Origin: Chara braunii | Taxonomy: Eukaryota; Streptophyta; Charophyceae; Charales; Characeae | Direction of reading: 5' to 3' | NCBI GenBank assembly: GCA_003427395.1 | Contig: BFEA01000030.1 | Span: 4,247,108-4,281,686, forward strand | Length of the DNA stretch: 34,579 nucleotides | Part shown: piece by piece, positions 10,699 through 19,024 of the stretch | Position numbering within the stretch: position 1 is the first letter of the stretch | Layout of the letters: every line of letters starts with the position of its first letter | Translations under genes and position numbers: made by a program | Notes under the pieces: generated by a model | What the model was told of the DNA's origin: nothing | Databases searched by the model: none | What the model saw: the letters and a program-made list of their open reading frames with translations, nothing else

Positions 10699-11706
10699 AG
10701 GCAGTAAGGAAGAACTGCGGCCAAACAGCTCTCGTGGCAAGATAGTGAGTAGTCAACTGACATAGCAACCAGAATGCAAGTTCAGAGCGAAGCTCAAACT
10801 CGAAAAAACTGATAAAATCNGAATGCAAGTTCAGAGATAAGCACGAAGCACAGATAGCTCAAACTCGAAAATTGATTCAGATGCCAGAAAACATACACAC
10901 ACATCGTCACCACCATAGCGCAGCACTAGTGGAATCCCCCAACCGGTTTCGCCCGTACCACTATACGGGTCTCCTCAGGAGGGTGAACTCAGCAGAGTTC
11001 GTGTGCCAAAAAGGGAGCTACTGGCCTTGCTCCCCCTAGTATATATAGCTCATAGTAGCTCATAACTGACGTCGTGCTCTATCAAAGTTCCCTTCCTATC
11101 CTTCCGCCTCAAGAGTCTGGTGAGTGGGCCCACAAGAAGCAAATATAGTAGCGCGCAGGTCGCCGATCTTCCGTATCGGTCGAAAACTCGAAACGTCGGT
11201 TTTTTTTTCTCCCCAGGTACTCATGCTGGTACCTGTCCGATTACCGGGTCCGGTTCCTAGACAAAATACAGAACACATTATCATACTCCTATTCTATCAT
11301 CTACTGCACCCGGCATGCCTAGTGGTCCGGTGCATTCTCGAACTAATTCTTATTTCAAAATCCTATAACCGACTATTACACCCGGCATGCCTAGTGGTCC
11401 GGTGTATATCTCCGAAGTCTGTATAAAAACACAAAATCCAGGTCGGTACACCCTGGGAGTACTGACAGAACGTTCGAGCGACCAAGAAAATAAACAATTG
11501 AATAAATAGATAAATAAATAAATGGCTGACTAACGAACTAGTGTACCTCCGGGCACTGCACCCCTGTCGATTGCCCGGGTTCTTCCGAATTATTTTTCAA
11601 CCCATCATCCGCTGTATCTGGTTGGCATACTTCATCAGATTCAGCAGTCTCCACAGTTCCGGGTCATTCGCAGCCTTGGCCAAATTGGCCAGGGCGCCGA
11701 GAGAGA
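10694..11706 (-). repeat. Pseudo-LTR, downstream copy
   Basis: Homologous to 16705-17709 nearly base for base, with an 8-base insertion near 10705 and a few substitutions. It starts (sense) in the last 36 or so codons of the RT frame, contains the hammerhead motif, and ends at GAGTAAGGCAG against a (CA)n tract. A smaller internal repeat, CACCCGGCATGCCTAGTGGTC, occurs twice (near 11308 and 11380). AATAAATA-rich sequence lies at about 11500-11522. Confidence 0.93.
10922..10994 (-). ncRNA. Candidate type I hammerhead ribozyme (downstream pseudo-LTR)
   Basis: On the sense strand: CUGAGGA (10978-10972, matching CUGANGA); stem II made of the G10971-C10951 closing pair, one bulged A (10970) and six pairs CCCGUA/UACGGG; then GAAA (10950-10947). 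GAAA is followed by CCGGUU: A15.1-U16.1 and two C-G pairs form a palindromic stem III with no loop, and GUU is the cleavage triplet, predicted cut between 10941 and 10940. Stem I pairs CCCUC (10983-10979) with GGGGG (10940-10936); an internal loop and further short pairs (AGU/ACU, GCU/AGU) follow. Tiny palindromic stem III is known from Penelope-like and retrozyme hammerheads that work as dimers. The bulged A is a departure from the consensus. Activity is an inference. Confidence 0.72.
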
Positions 11707-13691
11707 CCTCCGGGGGGTAGCCCCGGAGGTTTGCTTCGATTATAGCGCAAGTCACGGCGCCCGTCACCAGTGGAGTACTTGTAGTGTGTTCCCACAGTCT
11801 CCTGATTGTTGCCGTGAGAGTGGCCTTCTTCACGTTCTTTGCGGAATACGAATTGAAGTCCTGCATCGTCTGGTATTTCAGTCTTCCAGACTGCGTAAGC
11901 GAGTCTGTGTTCTTCGTGTGCGGTACAAAGTGCAAGCTAAGTGGTGTGTTGCAGAGGAACATCTCACCACCTATAAACTGTCAGGTTAGGCTGCATTCGT
12001 CCTTCTGGATAATTTCCAGGTTGGAATCATAAATTTCTTCAAACATCTTGAAGAAGTTCTCGGGGTAATTTTCGTCCGGGATCGCCTCAGGTAAGCCCGC
12101 CACCACGGAGATATCGTCCATAATTCTCCACCCGCTTACCAATCTTCTGTCGAGGCCGAGTCCCTTGAGGAACTGGAGTTCGGCCATAGCACACGTGATC
12201 GATGCCAAGATAGGGCTAGTGGACTTCCCCATCGGAATTCCGAATACTTGCCTCATCAACTTGTTCCCGCACCTGACAATCGAGTGTTGGAGATCGTACC
12301 TGACCCCTACTAACAGCTGTCGGAAGTCTATGCTAACATAACCCTCAGTTTTCCTCTTGGTTTTGCTGATCGTACAGTCTTTTGCTCTGAAAGAAACCTT
12401 AACCGTCCTCCATCCCGCATTCTCGAATAAACATAGGAGCCTTTCTACCGCGTTCATCACAGCGTTATGTGGGATCCGTGAGAACATTTGTTTAATATCA
12501 TAGCATCTGCCCACTACTCGATTGCAGCCCAGTGTGCTCAACCTCTGGGTAGTCGCTAACATACGATCACGCAGCTCTGCCACCGAGTTGAGAAAGAAGG
12601 TATCTCATGCCGACAATCTTATCAGCAGGTAGTGCAGCGCTCGGGCCACTCTTCTTTGTGCTACCGCTGCGGGATCCGAAGGAGATGGCGCGATAGGCCG
12701 CCATCTCCCCAGATCCTTATGCTTCGGAATAACGTAAGCCGTTCCCATTCTGCCACCCGGTCTCCATGGTCCGAGCTTCCGAAGCCCAATGTCGATAAAG
12801 TCTTTCTTGCTTTTCGCCATGTTCGCCGGCTCATCTTCCCCCGTTCCAACTGCCTCGTAGTTGGTATTCCAAAGAAATACCTTTCCGAAAGCATGTCTAT
12901 AAATGACCGGGCAGATTAAAGTCGTATCTCCTTGATTCCGGTCAATCGGTGTCATCACCAGATCCTCAAACTGCGAAGCCCACGTCTTCACTTCATCTGT
13001 CGTCCAAGCGGTTGACTGATGGCGCCTACCGTCGTATGCATCCTCCGGTACAGTTAACACCGGAGTAGTGCCGCCCAGGAATCTAGTAGCCTCCTGAACG
13101 GCCCTCATCAGGGCATGAGGTTCTGCTCTTCTAGCCGCCGGTCTCGTAATGTTCTTCGAGTTTTTCACGAAGCTTGGTGCGTGCGGTAGTTCCGATAGTC
13201 TGGTCACCACGTGCCCATCGCATCTTGGCAGATTGAGGTCCCGACATCTGCAAACCTGCACATTATCGGATGCAAATCTCTTCTGGTTGTGCAACACCTC
13301 ACCTACCGTCCTATTTCTCGTCCAAATTATGCGGATCCTGGTTCTCAGGAACTTAGCCACCGCTCTATCGGTCACCCTTGCCTCAATCACGTCCTCTGCC
13401 ATCTTGCGTATGCTGCTCTTCTTAATGCATGAGTCGAAGCGCAGTTTCACGTTAATCCTCTTCCTCACACCGACCCCTGCCTTGCACCGAATGGCCTTGT
13501 CGATCTTCATCCTCAGCGAAAGCTTGGTCTTCTTCTCCGCAAAGAGTCCTGCTGTTCGATACAAGCCCACTAACTTATTAGTGGTAAGGTTAGCCAACTG
13601 AGATGTCGGTCGAGGTCTACGTAGTAGCTCTGCTAGCATTTGCTTATGCTTCTCGGTGGTGGTCTTGGTTTTTACAACTTCGAGGAACCCT
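11597..13691 (-). pseudogene. Penelope-like reverse transcriptase with CxC linker
   Basis: Three same-frame segments (13639-12605, then to 11981, then to 11597) are separated by single in-frame TGA codons at 12605-12607 and 11981-11983. The N-terminal part is basic and holds NVQVCRCRDLNLPRCDGHVV, the CxC motif (Cys codons start at 13252 and 13246). RT motifs follow: YVIPKHKDLGRWRPIAP, then GRCYDIKQMFSRIPH (first catalytic Asp at about 12499), VFGIPMGKSTSPILASI and GWRIMDDISVVAG (Asp pair at 12113-12118). The long stretch between the first Asp and the PMG motif is relatively large, compatible with the telomerase-like insertion reported for this clade. The TGA codon before DTFFLN could come from CGA by CpG decay. 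The coding frame can be read back to about 13691, where a shift joins it to the GIY-YIG frame. The last codons are duplicated in the upstream pseudo-LTR. Confidence 0.85.
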
Positions 13692-14560
13692 GCGGGTCCA
13701 CCTCTCTGGAGACCTGCTTCGCATGCTTAAGTAACAATGTCTTTCCACCGATTAGTAGCCTAGTTTCACCGAATGTCCTCCTAATTCGCCTCCAGCTATC
13801 GATCCATATATCTCCCTTACTGAACAACACAGTACCAGTTCTTCCTCCCATCTCTCGTTTCGACAACAGCCATCCTATCAGGGAAGCAAAACGTGTCCCC
13901 TGATATTCACAAACAACTGTCTCCTTCACTTTAGCCCTTGTGGATCTTCCTATCCTTTCGCGCCTTCCTTTTCTCCTTCTACGGTGTGCTCTGCCGTCCT
14001 GCTTCCTAGCTTCCCTCGTGTTCGAGCTCGGATTCAGGTCGGCGATCATGAAGCTCTCGAAAGCGTAGTCGTCCTCCTTGACGGCGTGCCGTAGTCGTCC
14101 TCCTTGACGGCGTGCCGGATTGGTAGGATAACGTATTTTTCTGGGCCAAACGCCCTCATCCATCTGTAGAGGTGAGGCGTCAGGCCCAGCGCATTGCAAC
14201 GTGCATTCCGGCAGTGCTCCCGCCATCTCTGGATTATCGGATGAACCGTACATCCGACGTAGCTCTTCCTATTCCAAGGGCTAACTACAGCGTAGACTCC
14301 TGGTGAGTTAAGCTCCAACAAGTCTCCCAACCTCTCGGTCCTAGCGAAATACTTCTCCAACCAAGGGATCTGTCCCCTAATCGTGAGCAAGATCGTAGTG
14401 AGTGATATCACTACTTCAACCTTCCTACTCACCTCTGGACTAGCTTCTGCTCCCACAATGCTGTGCGCCGTCCTAACCACAAAACCAATGAGTTCCAAAG
14501 TTGGGCATTCGTGGGAGCCGGGAACTGTCAATTGGAGTCCTCCTATGGTAATGTCGGTGC
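13672..14560 (-). pseudogene. GIY-YIG endonuclease domain, upstream of RT
   Basis: In frame 14531-14046 the domain starts SPGVYAVVSPWNRKSYVGCT: GVY (residues 78-80) and YVG (91-93) are the two signature strands. QRWREH supplies the conserved Arg (104). The second frame (open 14253-13672) carries FESFMIADLNPSSNT, with the catalytic-type Glu (14056-14058) and the conserved Asn. A 26-bp tandem duplication between them throws the frame, so the endonuclease is split. The tail is Arg/Lys-rich and leads, through another shift near 13690, into the CxC/RT part. In active elements such a domain nicks target DNA for priming. I did not see the CCHH finger of canonical Penelope endonucleases, as expected for Chlamys. 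The upstream SAP-like frame joins by a shift near 14560. Confidence 0.82.
14064..14115. repeat. 26-bp tandem duplication that breaks the endonuclease frame
   Basis: Two exact, adjacent 26-base copies, 14064-14089 and 14090-14115. Because 26 is not a multiple of three, the peptide RHAVKEDDY appears in both frames. The GIY-YIG domain reads on correctly only if one copy is discounted, which indicates a simple inactivating duplication. Confidence 0.93.
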
Positions 14561-15142
14561 TGATTTCAAGACGACTCGTGGCTGTCTTGCGCTCCTTTGT
14601 TCCTGCACAATCCTGTCCTTCCTCATCTCAGCTCCAGGTGTTAGTGGTGCTTTCCCTTTTCTGGTGGCGCTCTCGTCCTCCTCTTTTTCTTCGAAGCCAT
14701 CGTAGGCCAACTGTACTTGTTGCCTTGCCAGTAGTTCCACTACCTCGGGCTTCTTAGTGTACTTAATGCCTTTCTTGTCGCAAATCTTCCTCAAATCTGG
14801 AGCGCTCTCTCCTGAGTAGATCTTGTGAGCGGAGATGCAATAATCGATGAGTCCTTTTTGAGAGCAGCTAGTTGAAAGTCCTTTATATCCGCCCGTTAGA
14901 GGAGTCTTCGGTTCCTCTGTTCCTTCCACTCGTTCCGCTCCGTCGGCCCCCGGTGGTGTCTCCCCGCATCGGGCATTACCATGCTTCGAACATTCACCTC
15001 TTTCGAATCTAGGAATGAGGTTGACTGGCGAGACTGCAACCTTCTCCTTAACCTTACCGGCCTTTGCTTTGGTTCCTCTCCTACTTACCTTCGCTCTGCG
15101 CGCCTTATCCCGGACTGGTGCTTCCTCTGAATCCGTTGAGGC
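14543..15142 (-). pseudogene. SAP-like segment between zinc-knuckle frame and GIY-YIG
   Basis: Continues in the same frame as the zinc-knuckle frame after a single TAA (15143-15145). The first 70 codons are Lys/Arg/Ala-rich (KARRAKVSRRGTKAKAGKVK). A compact segment follows: KIYSGESAPDLRKICDKKGI then KYTKKPEVVELLARQQ (from about 14824 down to 14717). This matches the SAP helix-turn-helix pattern (xxELKxxCxxxGLxxxGKKxELVxxL), a small DNA-binding fold. An acidic/basic tail leads to a stop at 14543, while GIY-YIG coding continues in another frame. SAP assignment is by pattern only and might be wrong. Confidence 0.55.
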
Positions 15143-15793
15143 TTAGGATGTTCCGGAATCCGTTGTTGTCGTCAAGTCCGAGGTCTCAGAAGATCCAGAA
15201 TATCTCTGCCTTCTTGTCTTCTTGCCTTTCCTCTTATTTTTCCTGGATTTTCGATCTTTCGCAGAATGACGTCTAGTCTTCACGGTTGCATTCTTCAAAG
15301 CCAGCTCTGCCTCTTGATTCTTTTTCTTCCATTCTTCGTTTAGGTCCATCAGCAGTTGCAGTTTGAGCTCTTCCATCTTCCTAGCGAAGTCTTGGTTCTG
15401 TCGTAGCTCATCTTCTTCTCTTGCCTTCTTCTCCTCCTCTGCTTTCCGCTTCTCTTCCAGTTCCTGCCTCTCCCTCCGTAATTGCCTATGATGCTCTTTA
15501 ATTTCCTCGAGTTCGGGGTCGATCGTATTCTGGTTCTGCTGGTTAAAATGCCCTCGGCTCGTCCAGCAATCGCGGGCGTAGTGCCTGAGCTTGCCGCAAT
15601 TGTAGCAGCCGCTATTCGATGTGCCTGGCAAAGCACCGCCAGCTCCTCCTTGGCCCCCTTGAGGGGTAAGGTTTCCCATTCCTCCATTATAGTTTCCACC
15701 ACCGTACCCGTTACCGTTTCCGCCCGCAGGTCCGTTAGTCAGATACATGATGGAAGAATTTTCAAAAAACCCGTAGCAGGGTCTTCCCGACAA
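15143..15793 (-). CDS. CCHC zinc-knuckle / coiled-coil protein of the Penelope-like element
   Basis: 216 codons. The N-terminus is Gly/Asn-rich (residues 20-60). A Gag-type knuckle CYNCGKLRHYARDC (C63, C66, H71, C76; CX2CX4HX4C) follows. Residues about 92-165 are very rich in Glu, Lys, Arg and Gln with Leu spacing (IKEHHRQLRRERQELEEKRK), a likely coiled coil. Then come a strongly basic patch (KDRKSRKNKRKGKKTRRQR) and a Ser/Thr-rich end. By analogy it would bind element RNA, as a Gag does. It lies in frame with the SAP-like segment behind one TAA, so it may be the N-terminal part of one long polyprotein rather than a separate ORF1. The first ATG at 15793 follows an unclear upstream context; the true start could lie further up. 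Confidence 0.75.
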   Translation of the reverse strand: MSGRPCYGFFENSSIMYLTNGPAGGNGNGYGGGNYNGGMGNLTPQGGQGGAGGALPGTSNSGCYNCGKLRHYARDCWTSRGHFNQQNQNTIDPELEEIKEHHRQLRRERQELEEKRKAEEEKKAREEDELRQNQDFARKMEELKLQLLMDLNEEWKKKNQEAELALKNATVKTRRHSAKDRKSRKNKRKGKKTRRQRYSGSSETSDLTTTTDSGTS

Positions 15794-15844
15794 ACCCCCC
15801 CCGTTAATCCTACTGCTGTCGTGACTGTAGGTCCGACAATATAA

Positions 15845-15960
15845 TCCGCCAACAATTGCCTCAAGTGGTCCAACTAGATCTAATCTTCATTTAGACAGTA
15901 GGTTCACCAATAATAAACCGTCGATAATTGCCTCAAGTGTTCAAACTACCTTTAATCCTC
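15845..15960. repeat. Imperfect tandem duplication in the element leader, about 72 bp
   Basis: The pattern AATTGCCTCAAGTGxTCxAACTA occurs at 15854 and 15926, each followed by TAATCxTCxTTT. Two copies, diverged. Confidence 0.75.
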
Positions 15961-15991
15961 GTTTGGCGGGTGAAATCGTGGCATCTAGTTA

Positions 15992-16285
15992 TCATTGTCT
16001 CCAGATTTCGGCAATCTCCTCATAATTAACGTAGCCCTCCCTCATCGTAATCTTCGTTCTGTCAATGCGTACTAACGTTTCAAGCAGCTCGTCATAAAGT
16101 TTGTCACGAATTTGAATATTCTCGACACAAATAGTCATGTAGAACATCGGTCTGATCGTCGTTTTTACATACCGATTCAACGTTCTCCTCAACCTTATAT
16201 GAAGCGGCACAGCACGGACGTTGGAAAGACGTCTGAAACCGCATCTTCTACAGTGGGTCGGCATTATCAACGTCCAGAGAGTCAC
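15992..16285 (-). CDS. Small hypothetical frame in the Penelope-like element leader
   Basis: 97 codons in element sense, upstream of the zinc-knuckle frame. The C-terminal 60 residues look protein-like: RPMFYMTICVENIQIRDKLY, then ELLETLVRIDRTKITMREGY and VNYEEIAEIWRQ, an amphipathic helical pattern without repeats. The start is not an ATG in the open frame, so the N-terminus is uncertain. I recognise no family. It may be the N-terminal part of the element's own protein, separated by a lesion at about 15.9 kb, or chance. Confidence 0.35.
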   Translation of the reverse strand: MTLWTLIMPTHCRRCGFRRLSNVRAVPLHIRLRRTLNRYVKTTIRPMFYMTICVENIQIRDKLYDELLETLVRIDRTKITMREGYVNYEEIAEIWRQ

Positions 16286-16320
16286 AGTGCAACACCGAGA
16301 ACTATAAGTCCTGCCCCTAT

Positions 16321-16472
16321 TATCATTAGTTAAATCCCAAAGAAGATAGTTCTCACCATAGCCTTCCCCCGTCCCATGTCACGTCAAATTTACGCTTATC
16401 ATCAGTCCAATCCCAAAGAAGATAGTTCTCACCATAGCCTTCCCCCGTCCCATGTCACGTCAAATCTACGCT
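16321..16472. repeat. Tandem duplication in the element leader, 76-bp unit
   Basis: Two nearly identical adjacent copies, 16321-16396 and 16397-16472. Each contains ATCCCAAAGAAGATAGTTC and CCCCGTCCCATGTCACGTCA. Confidence 0.95.
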
Positions 16473-16704
16473 TCAAGCCTATCGCCTGTATCCAAGTAAA
16501 CTTAGTTCGTACCGCTCATTTCTCATTCTCCAAGTTCTCCTCCCCTTACCTACGTTATCCCATCCTCGTCGTGGCTTCCACAACCGCCGGACAGGATCGA
16601 GCCAAACTTGTGTTACGCTTGTGCAGGAATCATCTTTCTCTCTCTCGTATCGTCGTCGTAGCCACCAAACTAACATATACAGCTTTCGGTTACTACGTGC
16701 CTAC

Positions 16705-17699
16705 GAGTAAGGCAGAATTGCGGCCAAACAGCTCTCGTGGCAAGATAGTGAGTAGTCAACTGACATAGCAACCAGAATGCAAGTTCAGAGCGAAGCTCAA
16801 ACTCGAAAAAACTGATAAAATCGGAATGCAAGTTCAGAGATAAGCACGAAGCACAGATAGCTCAAACTCGAAAATTGATTCAGATGCCAGAAAACATACA
16901 CACACATCGTCACCACCATAGCGCAGCACTAGTGGAATCCCCCAACCGGTTTCGCCCGTACCACTATACGGGTCTCCTCAGGAGGGTGAACTCAGCAGAG
17001 TTCGTGTGCCAAAAAGGGAGCTACTGGCCTTGCTCCCCCTAGTATATATAGCTCATAGTAGCTCATAACTGACGTCGTGCTCTATCAAAGTTCCCTTCCT
17101 ATCCTTCCGCCTCAAGAGTCTGGTGAGTGGGCCCACAAGAAGCAAATATAGTAGCGCGCAGGTCGCCGATCTTCCGTATCGGTCGAAAACTCGAAACGTC
17201 GGTTTTTTTTTCTCCCCAGGTACTCATGCTGGTACCTGTCCGATTACCGGGTCCGGTTCCTAGACAAAATACAGAACACATTATCATACTCCTATTCTAT
17301 CATCTACTGCACCCGGCATGCCTAGTGGTCCGGTGCATTCTCGAACTAATTCTTATTTCAAAATCCTATAACCGACTATTACACCCGGCATGCCTAGTGG
17401 TCCGGTGTATATCTCCGAAGTCTGTATCAAAACACAAAATCCAGGTCGGTACACCCTGGGAGTACTGACAGAACGTTCGAGCGACCAAGAACATAAACAA
17501 TTGAATAAATAGATAAATAAATAAACGGCTGACTAACGAACTAGTGTACCTCCGGGCACTGTACCCCTGTCGATTGCCCGGGTTCTTCCGAATTCTTTTT
17601 CAACCCATCATCCGCCGTATCTGGTTGGCATACTTCATCAGATTCAGCAGTTTCCACAGTCCCGGGTCATTCGCAGCCTTGGCCAAATTGGCCAGGGCG

Positions 17700-17709
<10 letters not shown>
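16705..17709 (-). repeat. Pseudo-LTR, upstream (sense 5') copy
   Basis: Second copy of the 1-kb repeat, offset 6003 from the downstream one. It preserves the last RT codons (17600-17709) but no more of the RT, and ends inside the CGAGAGAGA phrase where it merges with a long (GA)n tract. The element's own sequence at that point is also GAGAGAGA (11699-11706), so the junction lies in microhomology. It is 5' truncated. Confidence 0.93.
16925..16997 (-). ncRNA. Candidate type I hammerhead ribozyme (upstream pseudo-LTR)
   Basis: Identical to the motif at 10922-10994, shifted by exactly 6003 bases; predicted cut between 16944 and 16943. Two sites on one transcript would release a 6003-nt unit and define the 5' end of the element RNA. 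Activity not shown. Confidence 0.72.
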
Positions 17710-17782
<73 letters not shown>

Positions 17783-18151
17783 CGTCAGAGAGTGTCNNNN
17801 NNNNNNNNNNNNNNNNNNNNNNNNNNNNNNNNNNNNNNNNNNNNNNNNNNNNNNNNNNNNNNNNNNNNNNNNNNNNNNNNNNNNNNNNNNNNNNNNNNNN
17901 NNNNNNNNNNNNNNNNNNNNNNNNNNNNNNNNNNNNNNNNNNNNNNNNNNNNNNNNNNNNNNNNNNNNNNNNNNNNNNNNNNNNNNNNNNNNNNNNNNNN
18001 NNNNNNNNNNNNNNNNNNNNNNNNNNNNNNNNNNNNNNNNNNNNNNNNNNNNNNNNNNNNNNNNNNNNNNNNNNNNNNNNNNNNNNNNNNNNNNNNNNNN
18101 NNNNNNNNNNNNNNNNNNNNNNNNNNNNNNNNNNNNNNNNNNNNNNNNNNN

Positions 18152-18214
<63 letters not shown>
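17703..18214. repeat. (GA)n microsatellite with assembly gap
   Basis: GA runs to 17780, followed by 16 bases of other sequence. Unknown bases fill 17797-18151, and GA resumes at 18152-18214. The gap probably hides more microsatellite, possibly the true upstream end of the Penelope-like insertion. Frames across it are artefacts. Confidence 0.95.
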
Positions 18215-18216
<2 letters not shown>

Positions 18217-18289
18217 GAGTGCCCCGCCCGACACAGCGCATTAACGGCCATGTCGGCTTTTTCAAGCTGGGCGAGGTACAGGTGTTTTA

Positions 18290-18434
18290 AACTGCCAGTA
18301 CCTTTCCCAGCTATGGGTCGCGGGCCCTGCGCGCTGAGTTTTGACGGCGCATCTGGCCGCCGCCGGAGGCCGAGTGCGGCCCCAGTGTTAACCGCCGGGA
18401 TTCGGCAAAATGCCTGGGAAAGGTACTGGTGGTT
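18290..18434. mobile_element. Short inverted-repeat element (family AAACCRCCAGTACC), copy 1
   Basis: Ends AACTGCCAGTACCTTTCCCAG and, inverted, CTGGGAAAGGTACTGGTGGTT. The flanking TA on both sides (18288-18289, 18435-18436) could be a target duplication. About 145 bp, GC-rich, no coding capacity: a MITE-like element. Confidence 0.6.
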
Positions 18435-18848
18435 TATACCACGACTACCTTTCACAGGCAAACACAAAGTCCATCTTGTAGCCTACAAGTTGGAATTCGT
18501 GGCCTCGGGGCAGGCCTGGCCCCCGCCGCTGAGATTCAGATAAATCAACATGAGAAAAAAAAAAAAAAAAGTATCTGACAGCTACTACATCCGTGATGTC
18601 GGGAAAGGCCCTCACCCAGGGCATAGTACCACTTGTAGTTTCCAGAATGCATGTGCCCACTATTAGGGAAACATGAGCATTGCTTTTTTTTTTTTTTTTT
18701 GAAGCTTGGTCCATTCGTATGCAACGCTGTCCAACCCACAATCATCTCCAGAGATGATGACGGGTCAAACGGTGGAGGTGGGAGAGGGGAACAATGTAGA
18801 AAGGTTGTTTTTTTTCCCCCTGAAGAAGACCGCGTGGCGGCGGTCGAA
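18435..18848. other. Spacer with poly(A) and poly(T) runs
   Basis: No gene. 18444-18535 resembles the left part of the 20153-20470 element (CTTGTAGCCTAC shared). Poly(A) at about 18554-18570 and poly(T) at 18685-18700 flank a 110-base segment. Confidence 0.45.
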
Positions 18849-19024
18849 ACCAGTCGGTACCTGACCCAGCTATCGGCCGCGGTGCTTCCCCGTTAACATG
18901 CCACACCTTTAGGGCTTCAGGGTACCGGACCACAATGGCTGGAAGCGCCAGGTGCTTCGGCAAAAATTGGAGCGCAGGGGCATTCCAGGCTCGGCATGGA
19001 TAGCTGGGCCAAGTACTGGTGGTT
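18848..19024. mobile_element. Short inverted-repeat element (family AAACCRCCAGTACC), copy 2
   Basis: The left end carries GGTACCTGACCCAGCTATCGG. The inverted right end carries GATAGCTGGGCCAAGTACTG followed by GTGGTT. It is the same family as copy 1, more diverged; no clear target duplication. Confidence 0.5.

Larger units (their letters stand above)
10694..17709 (-). mobile_element. Penelope-like retroelement, GIY-YIG-first (Chlamys-like)
   Basis: Sense is the minus strand. 1-kb direct repeats (10694-11706 and 16705-17709) flank the coding part, with a constant offset of 6003 bases. The repeat begins inside the end of the RT frame, so the upstream copy is the tail of a 5'-truncated tandem unit. 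That is the pseudo-LTR arrangement typical of Penelope-like elements. Sense order: leader, CCHC/coiled-coil frame, SAP-like segment, GIY-YIG, CxC linker, RT with motifs IPMGKSTSPILAS and RIMDDI. GIY-YIG ahead of RT plus the CxC linker is the published signature of the N-terminal-endonuclease clade (Naiad/Chlamys). The outer ends sit in CA and GA microsatellites, matching the insertion bias reported for that clade. The copy carries several stops and frameshifts and cannot be active as it stands. Confidence 0.85.

Noticed and set aside
11160-11210. A second ribozyme on the plus strand near CCGATCTTCCGTATCGG-TCGAAAAC
   Set aside because: There is a good hairpin and a following CGAAA, but no CUGANGA before it, so the core is incomplete.
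12605-12607. Functional selenocysteine codon
   Set aside because: The copy has many other lesions (frameshifts, 26-bp duplication), so a simple stop is far more likely; kept only as a low-priority check.
13149-13601. 150-codon plus-strand frame opposite the Penelope-like RT
   Set aside because: Antisense shadow of well-supported RT coding; no domain of its own.
17544-18467. Long open frames across the GA tract and gap
   Set aside because: They consist of repeat-encoded RE/SL dipeptides and unknown residues.
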